Shown here: piece after piece, positions 51,111-63,924 of the stretch | How the letters are laid out: each line of letters opens with the position of its first letter | Numbering within the stretch: position 1 is the first letter of the stretch | Source of the DNA: Ciona savignyi | Taxonomy: Eukaryota > Chordata > Ascidiacea > Phlebobranchia > Cionidae | DNA length: 64,000 nucleotides | Assembly: GCA_000149265.1 (NCBI GenBank) | Contig: CH003245.1 | Location: 1,256,509 to 1,320,508, forward strand | Direction: 5' to 3' | Program-made: the position numbers and the translations under genes | Notes under the pieces: generated by a model | The model's input: the letters and a program-made list of their open reading frames with translations, nothing else | What the model was told of the DNA's origin: nothing | The model's database searches: none

Positions 51111-51703
51111 TGTAGCATTTCGTATAGTATATATTTGTTTTAATTTATGTCTAAAACATTTTGTGTTTTAACGTCGTTTTTTTGCGTTTCAAGTTTTCCG
51201 ACTCTCACATATTATTACCCGTTACGTAATTATCACCTTGTACGGGCCTTTGTACTTTTGCGTTTTAAATCGTTAACATAGTTTTTCAACCTACGTCCCC
51301 ACAGTTAGTCAAACGTGCAGATGTGAAACGTCTGGCACGTAAACTTTTCGCACCTTGTAAATTCCCTATATTAACGGAAATTTATATAACCTAATAATAT
51401 AACCTACAATAACGTACTTGAGATAACTTGCGTGATGCTAATAACGTACTAAGTAACTTGCTTCGCGAACGTAACTTTATATTGAATAAGACGCAGAATA
51501 TAACTAAACCGAATCAAGAGTTATGGACTTCGAATTTGAGATTAAGACAGTACAAATCGTGGTCACTATAATTATTAGTGTGCGATCTGTGGAGAATAAA
51601 CTTTCCGCTGCGCAGCTCGCCAGAGACCGTAAGGCAGCCAGCCTAAACAAGCTCAGCTAACGCCCCGGTCAGTAAACAACCCAAAAGCAAGCGCGAGCCC
51701 ACA
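51111..51703. repeat. Left LTR (593 bp)
   Basis: It starts TGTAGCATTT and ends GCGAGCCCACA. An AATAAA at 51595-51600 is a candidate polyadenylation signal if the element reads left to right. It is near-identical to 53316-53907. Confidence 0.92.
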
Positions 51704-53315
51704 TTGTTGAGCCCGACGTGATAATGGACACGCACCTTCCCGAAACGAACAATTTCCGACGTCAACTTCAACTAGAAGTTTCAACTACATTGGCAACGAC
51801 GAGTGGTCCAACGCAAGTTATTTAAGAAGCAATTTTAAGCATCAAAGAAGAAACGCCCCATTTTCGCTGGACGAAGTTGGTGACTAACAACAAGACAACG
51901 CACTCTATTAAAATCAAGTTGATAAGCATCGTCTCCGCCGACGAAAGAAGAGAATCTGCAAGACGACGTTCCCTTTACGAAATATGAAAGGGTTGTATTA
52001 TTATCTTTGTAGCTTCTAGATTAATTTTTGTAAGTTTTATTATTATTTTTTATACTATATGTAATTATTAGTCTGCAACGATTGCAAATACTAGTGTTCC
52101 TGGTTTGGTTGGATGGTACTATAGGCTATTGCAGGAATGCATAATATCGGTGTTTTACTCTACAGACTTCTTACAAACACGAAGAGCAAACGCGCCTTCA
52201 ACAACTGCTACATGCACTTCATCTTAAACAAGGTTAGTAACGCTTTTACGATTATGCTAACATGAGCTTGAGTCAATGAAGCCATGCTGCGCCAACCCAT
52301 CCGGTATATTAGGCGCACTTACACGTCGAACGACGTTTGTTTTGTTCTTTCGCGCCAGATTTTCAATGTTACCGCCGACAAGGCGTTAGTTTTCTTTTAA
52401 TCGCGCCTCACGCAAATTATGCGTCTCGTTCAAGCGATTACACACTCGTTTTAGCAGCGGCTCGAGTTTTGTTTCTTATCCTGCGAAGTCACATAGCCCC
52501 TGCCCCGCGCACTTGCGCTCATGCTGTGTAAATAAGAGAGCGTACCCGCTTCACAACGCCACAGTTTATTAAACGATACCAGCGTACTTCCGTATAGCTA
52601 TGGTAATCGCGCCGCATGTAAATGCGATATCTATTTGTCTAATCGCCTCTCAGTCAATGTGTCGGATGTTCCGAACCGAATATATTTCGTGTGTAAAACA
52701 GGCTTTTACAAACACCGCACAGTAATGACGAGACACGGCTTATGTCCTGCTTACTAAAAGTTTTCTTTTGTTTGTTGATGGAAATACATCCGCGCAAGAT
52801 TATTTCCCTTATTCGTAACGAGTCGTAAAACCTACATATGACAGGTCGCTCGGTTTTTGTTTTTGCGTTTTTATTAATTGCGCTTTCGTCGCATATAGCG
52901 AGATCATCGCTGCATTTATTTCATGCTCACTCGGTAGTGAGTAACCAGGCGTACACGCCTTGGTTTATTAGCTGCTGGCAAAGTATAAAAAATATGGCTC
53001 ATGTGATGCAAATTGTGGCGTTGCTACCTTGAATATGAGATGTCACTTTTACTACATATTCCACCTAACATTTATCACGCATTAACATACATGACACCAG
53101 ATTTTTATGCACGGTTGCACAATTCTAGCTTTGTACTTAATTCTCCCAACCAGGTTATTCTAGTTTTTGCAGGATTAACGTGAGAAATGCTCGAAACTTC
53201 GTGAGATCGTTTACCCCATGACTTCGATTGTTATTTCGACTGAACATCCGAAATGCTCAACGAGACCGTGATTTTATTTTCTCAAACTTAACAAAATGTG
53301 GAAAAAATGAGATGT

Positions 53316-53907
53316 TGTAGCATTTCGTATAGTATATATTTGTTTTAATTTATGTCTAAAACATTTTGTGTTTTAACGTCGTTTTTTTGCGTTTCAAGTT
53401 TTCCGACTCTCACATATTATTACCCGTTACGTAATTATCACCTTGTACGGGCCTTTGTACTTTTGCGTTTTAAATCGTTAACATAGTTTTTCAACCTACG
53501 TCCCCACAGTTAGTCAAACGTGCAGATGTGAAACGTCTGGCACGTAAACTTTTCGCACCTTGTAAATTCCCTATATTAACGGAAATTTATATAACCTAAT
53601 AATATAACCTACAATAACGTACTTGAGATAACTTGCGTGATGCTAATAACGTACTAAGTAACTTGCTTCGCGAACGTAACCTAAATTGAATAAGACGCAG
53701 AATATAACTAAACCGAATCAAGAGTTATGGACTTCGAATTTGAGATTAAGACAGTACAAATCGTGGTCACTATAATTATTAGTGTGCGATCTGTGGAGAA
53801 TAAACTTTCCGCTGCGCAGCTCGCCAGAGACCGTAAGGCAGCCAGCCTAAACAAGCTCAGCTAACGCCCCGGTCAGTAAACAACCCAAAAGCAAGCGCGA
53901 GCCCACA
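53316..53907. repeat. Right LTR (592 bp)
   Basis: The only difference I see from the left LTR is near 53680: GTAACCTAAATTG here versus GTAACTTTATATTG in the left copy. AATAAA lies at 53799-53804. Confidence 0.92.
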
Positions 53908-56900
53908 AACGCAGACAAACACTCTTGATGCTTAAGTGTACGAGCCGATTTAATTGCATAATGCCGACGGTCATGAAGGATTCGCACAAGAAATTTTCGT
54001 GATTGCAATAATTCGTGGAAGCCAACTGGCATTAAAATTGCGATATGTTACTCTGAAACACCGGAACAATATGAGCATTGTGGCCACGAATTCAAGGGGC
54101 GCTAAGTGCCACTTCACGCGAAAAAAACAAAACCATCTTGTCGATTTACAATGAGTTGAGTTGGGTGATTACATCTTTACTAGCTACAAACTACAATCGG
54201 CCATTCGAGCTAAATAGTGTGAAAGCATTCACCCGGTTGTGCCCCACAATGGTTAAGTAAGTATACGTCGTTTGCTTACCGGGTAGTTTAAGGTACGATC
54301 ACCACACCCTCCACTAAATATCACTTCTGTGTGTCTGGGAAAGCCCCTTACAAAGTTGCCTGAATCTATTTTAAAAATGCAGAACAACATAAATACAAAA
54401 CCATTCATAAACTCCAGCGACTCTCAACGTGTAATAGTTTCATGATGGCTGTAACAACCTCAGGTCATTTTCCTGTCACGAAGAAGACTATCCTATCCTC
54501 CTGGCACAAATTGTTAAAATATTTCACGATATAGAGTGCACTTTATGTAGCGAAAATAGAATGACGTATTTGTTCTAATCAAAGAGAAGTAATAAGATAA
54601 CCAGACTACAGCTAATATTTGCTAACTTGATTATCTCTATCTGTTAAATCGAGCTTCCTTAATCTGATTACTTCAGTTAATAATTTATGTAGAACTTGTC
54701 TCGCTCAGCTTATGTGTGCCACGTACACACGATTGCCGAATTCGCGCATTATCAAACACGCTGAAGTAATTGCAGAGGCAAAAACTTGCTGCCATGGGGT
54801 CTTTAACTCGTAATAACTCTGTTTTCGCTCGACATCTCTTCTGCGAATCTCGCTTTCTGTAGTTAAACTAAGCACGCTGTGACGTCACAGTGTTGCCATA
54901 GAAATGCTGCCCACAAAAACAATGTCGGTAAGCACTGCAAGAACATTCTGCGGTAGCAACAATTAAGGCGTGTATGGAGAAAAACTGTCGACCTGTAGCA
55001 TTTGGATGTTTTTAAATCCGTGCCGGTCGTGTTGGTGTGTGATGCATCGTTTGGGACTAAGTCGCCGAAGTATGCGGTCGGAATGTTGCCTGCCTTGACA
55101 AGGGTGTCCCAGAAAGTTAACGCACAAGTTATTACAGAGATATTCTTCGGTAAACACAAAAATAGAGAGGCGGGAGTCCATAACTATTTTGCGGAAGGGC
55201 GGGCGGAAAGCAAAGCAAACAAAACAAGGCGATCGGCCACATCCTGCTGTGTCCCCTCAGACGGGTTAACCTGGGTGATTCGGGGCTGTGCCAATGCCGG
55301 TGATGAAAGACGCCTCGGTAACGGCTGCAGCGACTGCACAAGCACGATCAGCTTTCAACTTCCAATTAACGTTGCGTTGTTTGTGCGTGCTATGTCTGTA
55401 CGTGGGGGAGGTCTAGGCGGGGGGCCGCACGCGTGGTTCCCCATTCTCACTGGTTCAGAGTAATCCGTGGTTATCTGTCTAATATCCCGACACTTCGCTA
55501 TACCCACAACGATACGACGAAATTGTATAAATGTCACATAAGCGAAAGCATGAAGACATGTGAGATTCAACGGATTTTAGAAGTTGAGCAACGTTGTTTT
55601 CTTTTACGTTTCCGAAAATCTGCATCCATGAATGGCGTGTTGACATGAGGGTACTCGCGACCATTGTTGTTACGAGGATCAACGTGGTCTGTGATTCTAA
55701 ATCGCATTCGGGTATTCCGATAATCTCGACCTCCGCAATATACCGTTAAATTCTGCGACACCTGGCCTGCGGGAAGGTGAAAATTGCCACCGTTTTTCGA
55801 GGGCCGCTGACTGAGCAAACAAGGGATTCTCGTTGAAACCGACGTGCGGATGAATATCGGAAGCGTTGGGAAACGTCAACAATGGTTCATTGTGACGTCA
55901 TACACTTTCTTTAGTTATATCAACAGTGAGAATGAGCGACATGATTTATGAGGTTTTATGCCAAGAATATATAAGGATTAAAATATCTTTCGACAAAAAT
56001 CACCTGTAAAGACGTTCTAAAGAAACTTTTTTAATATATATTTCTGTACAAAGCTTCTAGTACGGGTTTAACTATAATAAATATACATTTTCCGAGCTAC
56101 GACGCACACACTATACATAACCACACCATGCAAACATATTTGAACTGTGCTTTGAGATCTGAGCTTACATATAACATGCGTCGGACTGACAGTAAAATAG
56201 TAGTAAAAATATACCGAGATGGAAAAACAATGTGACTTGTCACGATATTTCGTATCTCGAATAAACTTGTTCGGCTGATCAGGTGTCACAGCAGGACGAC
56301 CTCCATTTATAGATAGGCTAAAAGCTTTGAAAACAAATCAAAGCTATGAGAATTAGGGGTGGTTCTGACACCTCGCGTGCACAGAGCTTTAATTCGCGTG
56401 CTAACACCAAAAATCTTCGTCTTCGGTAAGGGATTTCAAAGGGTTATACGTCAGTGACCCTTATTTGGGCCTGCCTTCGAATCCGCGAAGAAAGATTACG
56501 TCTAAATCGAGACCAAGGATCCGAGATTCGATTTTATCGCCCTTTCTGTAGTTGGTCGCTTACATTTCGTCGAAACTAGGAAATAACTAAGCAATCCCAG
56601 ATTAAGATTCTAACCCAATATCCACCATCCCGTTTTTTGAAAATCAAAAAAATCTTAACCCACCACGAGGTCATCAATATATAAAACTCGTGTTTTTTGT
56701 GCACTTATACTGGCAACGCACCAGACAAATTGGTCTTCGAACTTTTTTCCTAAGCGACCGAAGCTATGTAGGAAATGCAATCGATATGATAGCGCATCTT
56801 TATGACGCTATAGGTAGTATTATGACGTAGAAGATTTATAATAATTATGACGCAACTGTCCATGTCAGATGAGCTTTATTGATGTGCTTTTTCGTCACAC

Positions 56901-57627
56901 CACTGTCAATATATGAGCCTTTTGTCGTGCGCAGCTGCCAGTGCTAGATAAACCCCAATCACGAGTTTAATTTCCATACAGTATGCATCAAATCAAAATA
57001 AAGCGGCCATACAAACAACTGAGTAGTTGTCTGCTTTTTTCACCTGCTGTCATTACTATTTTTTTAGTAGCAAATAATTATTACAGCTTATGAAAAATAT
57101 AAAAACAGATATGAAAGCTTAAAATCGGTTAAAATATTATTCGATCTAAACATACATTAAAATAGGTAATGACTTATTAATTGCTCAAACCATTACCACT
57201 GGTTTAGCAGATTTTAATGTTGTAACAAAATTTATATTTAACACAAATCAACAACATCGGCTTCAACATTTATTGAAGTAATAGGATGGCCTGATTGCCG
57301 GGTGGGTTGAAGTATTACCAGTGGTATGCTCATTACAGCCCAAATAGTTTAACCGGTAAAAGTTAATCACTGTGTAACACAGCGTCACGCAATGAAAGCG
57401 GCATGCCTTACACGATGCAATGTCAGGCCAAGGAGGTGTCGTAACTTCGCCAAAAATGGCTTGGATTTTAGTATTCGCGCTGATTATTCGCGGAAGCGTG
57501 ACATTACCGGGTGTCAATTGTAATTTCACGCTCGCTTATCGCACATACGTTGGGCGCTTCCACTTAGCAGCGCTGTTGCACGAAGTGTGGCGTATATCAT
57601 CACGTGATCTATTGTGGTGTGGAAACT

Positions 57628-57660
57628 GCTGTGTGGCCGAATGGTTAGCGACCGATTCAT
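57628..57660 (+). repeat. tRNA-like A-box fragment (possible repeat head)
   Basis: GTGTGGCCGAATGGTTAGCG, then ACCGATTCATAA, is a good A-box context and matches the head of the family 2 repeats (GGTTAGCG, GACCGAT). The rest of the repeat does not follow, so it is a fragment. Confidence 0.4.
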
Positions 57661-57690
57661 AAACAACTTGCTAATTTAAAAATTAAACTA

Positions 57691-57732
57691 ATGACGAGCA
57701 CATCTCGGGTAACGACGAGCACATCTCAGGGT
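57691..57732 (+). repeat. Two-copy 21-bp tandem repeat
   Basis: GACGAGCACATCTCGGGTAA is followed directly by a second copy, CGACGAGCACATCTCAGGG, with about two differences. Confidence 0.8.
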
Positions 57733-58712
57733 TGTTAGTCAGGTAAAAAAGTAAGTCTGCTATAAGGCTCCAAAAAATTGGGCCACGTTTAAGCTCTTTG
57801 GTGTATTGCCTAGTGTAATGATATTGGTAAAAACTTCGGCCGGTTATGAAAATATGGGAAGGGATTTTTAAAATCAGCCGTTTTAATAAAGGCCTTGTTC
57901 GCGGTTTGAATGCTGGCGCTCAGGATCTTGATAAGTGCTATGCGCAACTGCGACGAATCCATGACATCGTAGGTTGGACTAAAACTTATTAAGCCTTTTT
58001 TTGTAACATATTCTAAACCAAAGGTTGACGACAGCAAACAATCTGAATTAAGGCTCGCTTTTGTTTTACAGCAATGGGCATGGTCACTTTTTACTGAGAA
58101 TAGCTTCCGAAGAAAGACTTCTTGTTAGATGAATTCTCAATTTTGATGAAGTATGAAATAACGGTAGTTTCAAAGTTTAATAATACGTATAAAACTATCA
58201 GATTTCACGGTGTGATATTCTGTCTTAGTAGATCCTTATCGCATCGTGTAAATTGAATTTTGGTGTTTTCTACTCAAAAAGATACTTATCTGTTGTCCGA
58301 CCACTGGGCGATGCCGCGTCATTGTATCAAAAAGACAGTCATTGTACAGTCAAACTGCTGGGCCTATCTATTGACACCCAGTAAAATGGTGGCTCGTCCT
58401 TTACGCTAATCCCGGTGTTGGACAGCTGTAATCTTAAACATCTAAAAGTGTGTCCCCAACACGCATTCGGTTGACACATCACCGTCTAAACACCTTAGAT
58501 CAGAAGACATGAAATGCGCCGTCTAATGATGTCGTCAATTAGAGCAGGAAGGAAATTGCAAAGCAGTCACATGGCAACAAACACAGCACGGACTGTAATG
58601 ATTTGGCCGGAAGGTCGGACTTTTATCAACAACAACATCACACGTACGAAATGGAATCGGAACTGACATGTACATGATAAATGTTAACAGAGCTGCAACA
58701 CCCCCCACAAAC

Positions 58713-58853
58713 ATTAACATGTTGTTTTTCCATCACCGTCTTTTTTCCATCAACCTGTTTTTTTCTATTAACACATTTTTTTCCATCAACATGTTTTTTT
58801 CTATTAACACATTTTTTTCTATCAACATGTTTTGTTTTTCTATCAACATGTTT
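58713..58853 (+). repeat. 18-bp minisatellite, about eight units
   Basis: Units alternate ATCAACATG or ATTAACACA with TTTTTTTCC or TTTTTTTCT, giving an 18-bp period. Because 18 is a multiple of three, both strands stay open: FFSINT/M-type repeats on plus and VDGKKC/VNRKK-type repeats on minus. I read both frames as by-products of the repeat. Confidence 0.85.
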
Positions 58854-61800
58854 ATAACGAACAATGCCTCCAGTCCAAAGTTTAGTTCGAAACGTTCTAT
58901 TTTTACCCACGGAAGTCTAAATTACCATCCTGCGAATACTCAGAAAGCCACATAAGTGTAAACACATTTCCTTACCCGGAAAAAGCTGATTAAATATCGC
59001 CTAATGCAAAAGATAGTTAGTTGATGGTGATCATTTGCAATGCCATTAACGTTTCAGGTAGCTGTTTCGTGGAACTTTTAGGCATGTATTAAAATACCAC
59101 TTTACCGACTATTTTATGGGAACAAGGGTATATTAGTCACGTTTCCTTCAGGTAATGTGTTGCGGAGATTGTAATAGCAATTTAGTGTGTCTTACATTGC
59201 ATGTCCCAGTATTTAAACGTTTTTATGTTTTCTTATGCAAAACAACGGATTCTGCATTAATTCTATATTCATTAACAAAACCCAGCAGCCCGTATAAATT
59301 AGTTACATAACGTGAACAACACCGCAGCGTGGCCAATGCAAGTTCGACTATAAGTCAACGAATTGGGGGTCAATGATTCATCCTTTTTAGAATTTAAAGT
59401 TGAAGTATACCAAGTAGATAAAGCGATACTGACTGATGTTTACTGCAAAATAGCTGCTCAATTAAAATGCAATTTGGTTGGCGCATAAACACAGAGGCGA
59501 GAGTTTGCAACAATCCCACTGTTGTAAAAAGGGAGTTCGGATCAATATCTTCACTTTATCGCGAGGAAGTACTTGACGTTCGTCTGCCTAATTACTTTGC
59601 CAAATCTCTCCAACCTACCACCGGTGTACTAACTATGAAAAACGACACGATTGGCCACAAGATATGATCGACATTGTTGCAATATCGTATAGAACATTCA
59701 AGAAAATATCACATGAACCAGCACAATATGCGACTTCTACTGAATGATATGCTGGCTGCTGCTAAAAGTGGATTAGTGTCTTCAATATAACACGCAATAT
59801 CGAAACTTAATTTTCAATAGCAATCAGCAAACGCTTTTAACTGTTTACCTTATATTTCCACGACAAATTTGTTGCATCTCAGGCAAAACAGTTTTTTTTT
59901 TATATTGGAGTATTTCGTATGGAAGGATAAATTACATTGCTAAACCATAAGCCAAACTCGTGGTTAGTCAAATACATAGTGTTACAAAGCATGCCGGAAA
60001 ATCGTAGAGGCGACTGCTGGGGAATATAATCCGTTTTTAATTAATTCGTGAGAGAAAAATTTATGCAAACTCTTCCTGCGGTGTGGAGTACTATGGCGAG
60101 GGTGCGATAAGATATACTGAAAGCATAACCATATACTATAGCAGGGTGCGATAATGGCGCCACAGGAATGTACAACAAAACATGTACCAGGCAACGGAGT
60201 ATTTTATAGGCAACGGAGTTCAGTTGAAACCGCACAACAAAAATAATTACATTGCCAGAATTTTTCATGAGGCTCCCATGGTAAAATGCCGTGTGGTCTT
60301 GTTACGCGCATATCCACACAACCCACCTTGCAATAAGTTTTTTAGATCATTTACAAAAGTCCCGAATAAAAACTGCTACGTGCACAATCACTGTGGCTTG
60401 CTGTTTAATACCTTTATAATCTGAGAGTAAAACGTATTTGCTAGCAACAGCTCTGGCTCAATTGACAGCAGTGCTTATTCGACAGTAGTTTCATCTCATT
60501 TAGCAGCGGATATTTAAAAATATACAATACGAGTCACATTTGTTTCCAACAGTCACGCAAATCATCACTTTGTATATATTTTCAATGGAACAAAACCGAT
60601 TGATCGTGCCATTAATCACAGACATATCGCAATATATTGGACATTGGCAACATATAAAAATTTATTTAGAGTAAATTGCTCTAAGGACTTTTATGAATCG
60701 GGAAATACCAATCACTTAAATTAGGGTTAAATATTTAGAATATCCTGACATTTGAAAAGGGGGTTAAAAGTCACGTGATCAAAGGTCAGATGCTTTTGTT
60801 GTAACCAACGCTTGCGGGAAAGATCAAATAACAAAATTACATAAGGATGTTGTAATCAATAGTGTTACTATGTAAAAAAACGCTGGCCTATATTTTTTAG
60901 CAGCCTAGTTGATTTTAAATCGCACACGACCAATATATAGTATAATGTTCATCGCTGATGAGACCCAGCAATGTGTAAGATAATGCTATTTATATTCTAT
61001 GCAATAGAGGCATATATTTCAAATGTTACATAATACTGTGCTATTAGTCAGCACAGTTATTTTGTACGAACCAGTAATAGACTGTTGCTACTTTAAAAAC
61101 GTCATGTCTGATAGATAACAAACAATTGTCTGAAATTTCAGACGCATAATATTTCAGCATGAAAAATGTGAGAAGCCAACTCTGTGGCTCTCATCCCCTG
61201 TGGTCGTGGCTTGAAAGTTTGGAAATCAAGGGCGACATCATTGTCTTTTTAAATATCGTGGGAAAATTTATGAAAATTGATCTAAAGTCGCTGCAGGATT
61301 GCCTTGAAATATAACCCACAAGTTAGCAGCCATCAAACGACAGATAGACCAAACACAGAGACGCGATAGTGTAGTATTGTAGAGGTTCTCGCTAAATAAA
61401 GTCAAGGTCAAAAAATGGGTCCGTGAGAGTCGGGGTCAGTTTTCGAAAGGTCAATTCGGGCCCAACCTTATCGCAACTTGAGCTATTTGAAGTTCGTGAA
61501 ATGCTACATAAACAAATATTCGATGGAGTCAAACTTTACGACAAAGGTGGGATATTCAACTAAAATAATGCGGAAGTAGGCAAAGGCATAATTTTTAATA
61601 TGGAATTCCAATTGATTCATGAGCGACGGGGCAAATCAGATCAGCCAGGCCTTAGATTCGTTCCTTTGAATGACCCCGAATGCGAATTAACCTCGAGAAC
61701 TGTAGAAATCTATCGGAGCATATCCCGAACAGTAATATCGGGAATATCGGGAATAATCCGCCGCACCTCCGATCAAGGTGTCCATCTCAGGGCAAGCGAC

Positions 61801-63349
61801 GCGTGGCGGCCTCAATTGGATTATACGGGATATTGTGAGGCGTGCGCGGGGAATCAACTTTAAGGTCATTCGTAACAGGACAGGATACTCCGAGTAATCC
61901 ACAAAGGCGGAAACAACATTCATCAACACCCGGGCGATCATTTCTGCTATTATTTTACTATTTACAGTCTGGTTTTCAGTACAGCTACACATAAAACCAC
62001 GTTATATTATTACAAAATGATCACATTGGACAGGTTAACCAAAGCTAAAGAAATATGTACTAAAGAAATATTACAGAGCTTAAATAGTGGATATGAACGC
62101 AACTGTATGGCACTTGTATTGCATTGGGATTAAACTTGATGAAAATTGTACAAATTGGTGCCATAACCCCAAACATATAAGTCAGTAAATCTGGGTCATT
62201 GGGTTCTTTAGTAAATTAGAAAAATATATTGATGTTTCTTTGGTTAAATAAAGAGACATAAAAGAGTTTTTAGCGCCAGCCAAAATCACCAAATACACAA
62301 TTACACATGTATATTTATTTTTCACATTATCGATTTTTTATAAAAAATAACAAGATCTAATTTGGATCGATATGCAAAGGTGCATTGTTAGGGGGGAATA
62401 TATAGACTGCAGATGTAATTGATTTACGAAAATGTATTTTCGTAATGTATACATTTTTCTAAAAATGGCCGTTATTACTTCACCCACTGCAACAAAAATC
62501 AATCTCACCCCCAAATCGCTTGTATCAGTCCTGCTGTCAAAGCAATTGCTTCACAACCTTTTTGCCACTTGTGGTATCAGTATCCTGTATTTAAGCGATT
62601 GAGCGAAGAAGCTGGATGACTAGTGATTGACACTGGCTTTGCGGAGTTTCTATTATTGACAGGCAGCAATTTGTTTGACGCCATTCTAATCGCAACCCCA
62701 CAAACATAAACACAGGATGTGAGGAGCTAGAGGCGGTGATTATTGGTCAACGGTGCGTTATTTGACTGGCAATACGGCGTCATGTCATAAGCGGTTATTT
62801 TGTTGACTGCAGAACTTCCAGGAACCGTCACGCAGGTCAAATAAAAACAATAAGATGGAGAGGCTGACCACAAAATAGATACACACAAGCTTTAGTTAAA
62901 ACCAAGAACGTCACAACGTTCGGAGCTTAATACTTTTGATGTAAAGGTCAAAATGTCACCATTCTTGTTTCTTCTACATTTTCGAAGTGTATGAATCGGT
63001 CCAGTCCGGTTTGTGGCCCTCATTCGTTTTTTATGGTACACATTTAGCATTATGGAGTCAGATGATTGGTTCGGCAAAGCATGGAGTTGTTAAGCAGACG
63101 GGTGTAAATAGTAAAACTCTAACTATGAAACCGCTAGAAATCTGGTGTTTATAGTCGATTGTGTTGGCTCAATATAAATTTTCGAAAGGTTGGCTTAATA
63201 TAGATTTTCCACCCATATAGCCGACACAGATGCTGCAGTGTACTCAATTAAAAAAGCTCCAGGGAGGTATGTTTATTTGGACGAGCAGTGGCTGGAGCTA
63301 ATTTTACTGATCATCGATCTGGTTATGTTTGGTAATACCGCCCATCGAT

Positions 63350-63600
63350 TTGGCGGATGAAGGAGGATTTCCTTACTGGCGGGTGGAAAATCACGACGGC
63401 CGATTTATCCATGGAAGCCGTCTGATAACTCCTGTCCCCAGTCCAGTTACCGAAGCTATTTTATTGTGTTGTATTTAATTGAAATTTCACTGCTGTTTTA
63501 GTTTAACCCACTAGGCATTAATCTACTGGGTCCGGTAGATGTCCGCTTATTTTCTTGCCCAAGGACACAACCGATCAGTTAGCGGCCAGTTTGGAGAATT
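63350..63600 (-). repeat. Diverged copy C of family 1 repeat
   Basis: It has the same orientation as copy B. Shared blocks in order are TTACCGAAGCTATT, TGTGTTGTAT, CATTAATCTACTGGGTCC, TGTCCG, CTTGCCCAAGGACACAACCG and GCGGCCAGTTT. It lies just downstream of the AFG2A stop codon. Confidence 0.6.
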
Positions 63601-63687
63601 ATTGAAACGTTTTTAATGCTTCAGCCTATTCTATTTGGATATTAATACGAATACACTATTTTTTGTGTCCTTATATTAACGAGACAA

Positions 63688-63864
63688 TTAGCGTATCGAT
63701 TTTTGAAGCGTTCTTTCGTATTCCTGGTACATTTTCGCCTTCTCATCGCTGGTTTGGGGAATCACCGAGTGCAGAGCAAATGAAAAATGTTTCCGAGTCA
63801 CGTGACTACAGTCGAAATCTTCCTCCAGTGCCTCCAGCGCCGCCTCGCGGCAAATCGAGCAGAT
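63688..63864 (-). CDS. AFG2A: AFG2A/SPATA5-like AAA ATPase, last exon (partial)
   Basis: AFG2A is a double-AAA ATPase of the CDC48/VCP family that acts in cytoplasmic 60S ribosome maturation. Only the final coding exon is in the window; the rest lies beyond 64000. A strong acceptor (TTATTTTTCAG) precedes 63864. The 58 residues open with ICSICREAALEALEEDFD and continue VTRKHFSFAL. They match the C-terminal helical lid of the second AAA domain, where the family has CREAALLALEED and a K/RHF motif, and end in a short tail (YQEYERTLQKSIR). Related paralogues (AFG2B, NVL, VCP) have similar lids, but the CREAAL...LEED wording is closest to AFG2A. No Walker motifs can be checked here. Confidence 0.75.
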   Translation of the reverse strand: MCSICREAALEALEEDFDCSHVTRKHFSFALHSVIPQTSDEKAKMYQEYERTLQKSIR

Positions 63865-63924
63865 CTGAAAAATAAGAGAATTTTGAGTGAGAAGAGGTGA
63901 AATAAAATTTTCTGCTACGTAAAC

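Larger units (their letters stand above)
51107..53911. mobile_element. Non-autonomous LTR retrotransposon with 4-bp target duplication
   Basis: Two direct repeats, 51111-51703 and 53316-53907, begin TGTAG and end CCCACA, so each is TG...CA as LTRs are. They are flanked outside by AACG at 51107-51110 and 53908-53911, a 4-bp target duplication. The 1,612-bp interior starts TTGTTGAGCCCGACGTGATA, a plausible primer-binding region, and ends with the purine-rich GGAAAAAATGAGATG, a plausible polypurine tract. No gag, protease, reverse transcriptase or integrase frame is present; open frames are about 65 codons at most. The LTRs differ only in a short patch, so insertion was recent. Structure suggests a TRIM/LARD-like element mobilised by another retrotransposon. 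Confidence 0.92.
53912..63687. other. Gene-poor region between the LTR element and AFG2A
   Basis: No gene was recognised. It contains TGACGTCA at 54880 and 55893, a 21-bp two-copy tandem repeat at 57691-57732 and an 18-bp minisatellite at 58713-58853. A family 1 repeat copy lies at 63350-63600. A plus-strand frame of 153 codons at 55002-55463 resembles nothing known and is overlapped by opposite-strand frames. Confidence 0.5.

Noticed and set aside
55002..55463. Plus-strand frame of 153 codons
   Set aside because: It has no recognisable domain, shares its span with several opposite-strand frames, and its Gly-rich end comes from a G-run. Treated as chance.
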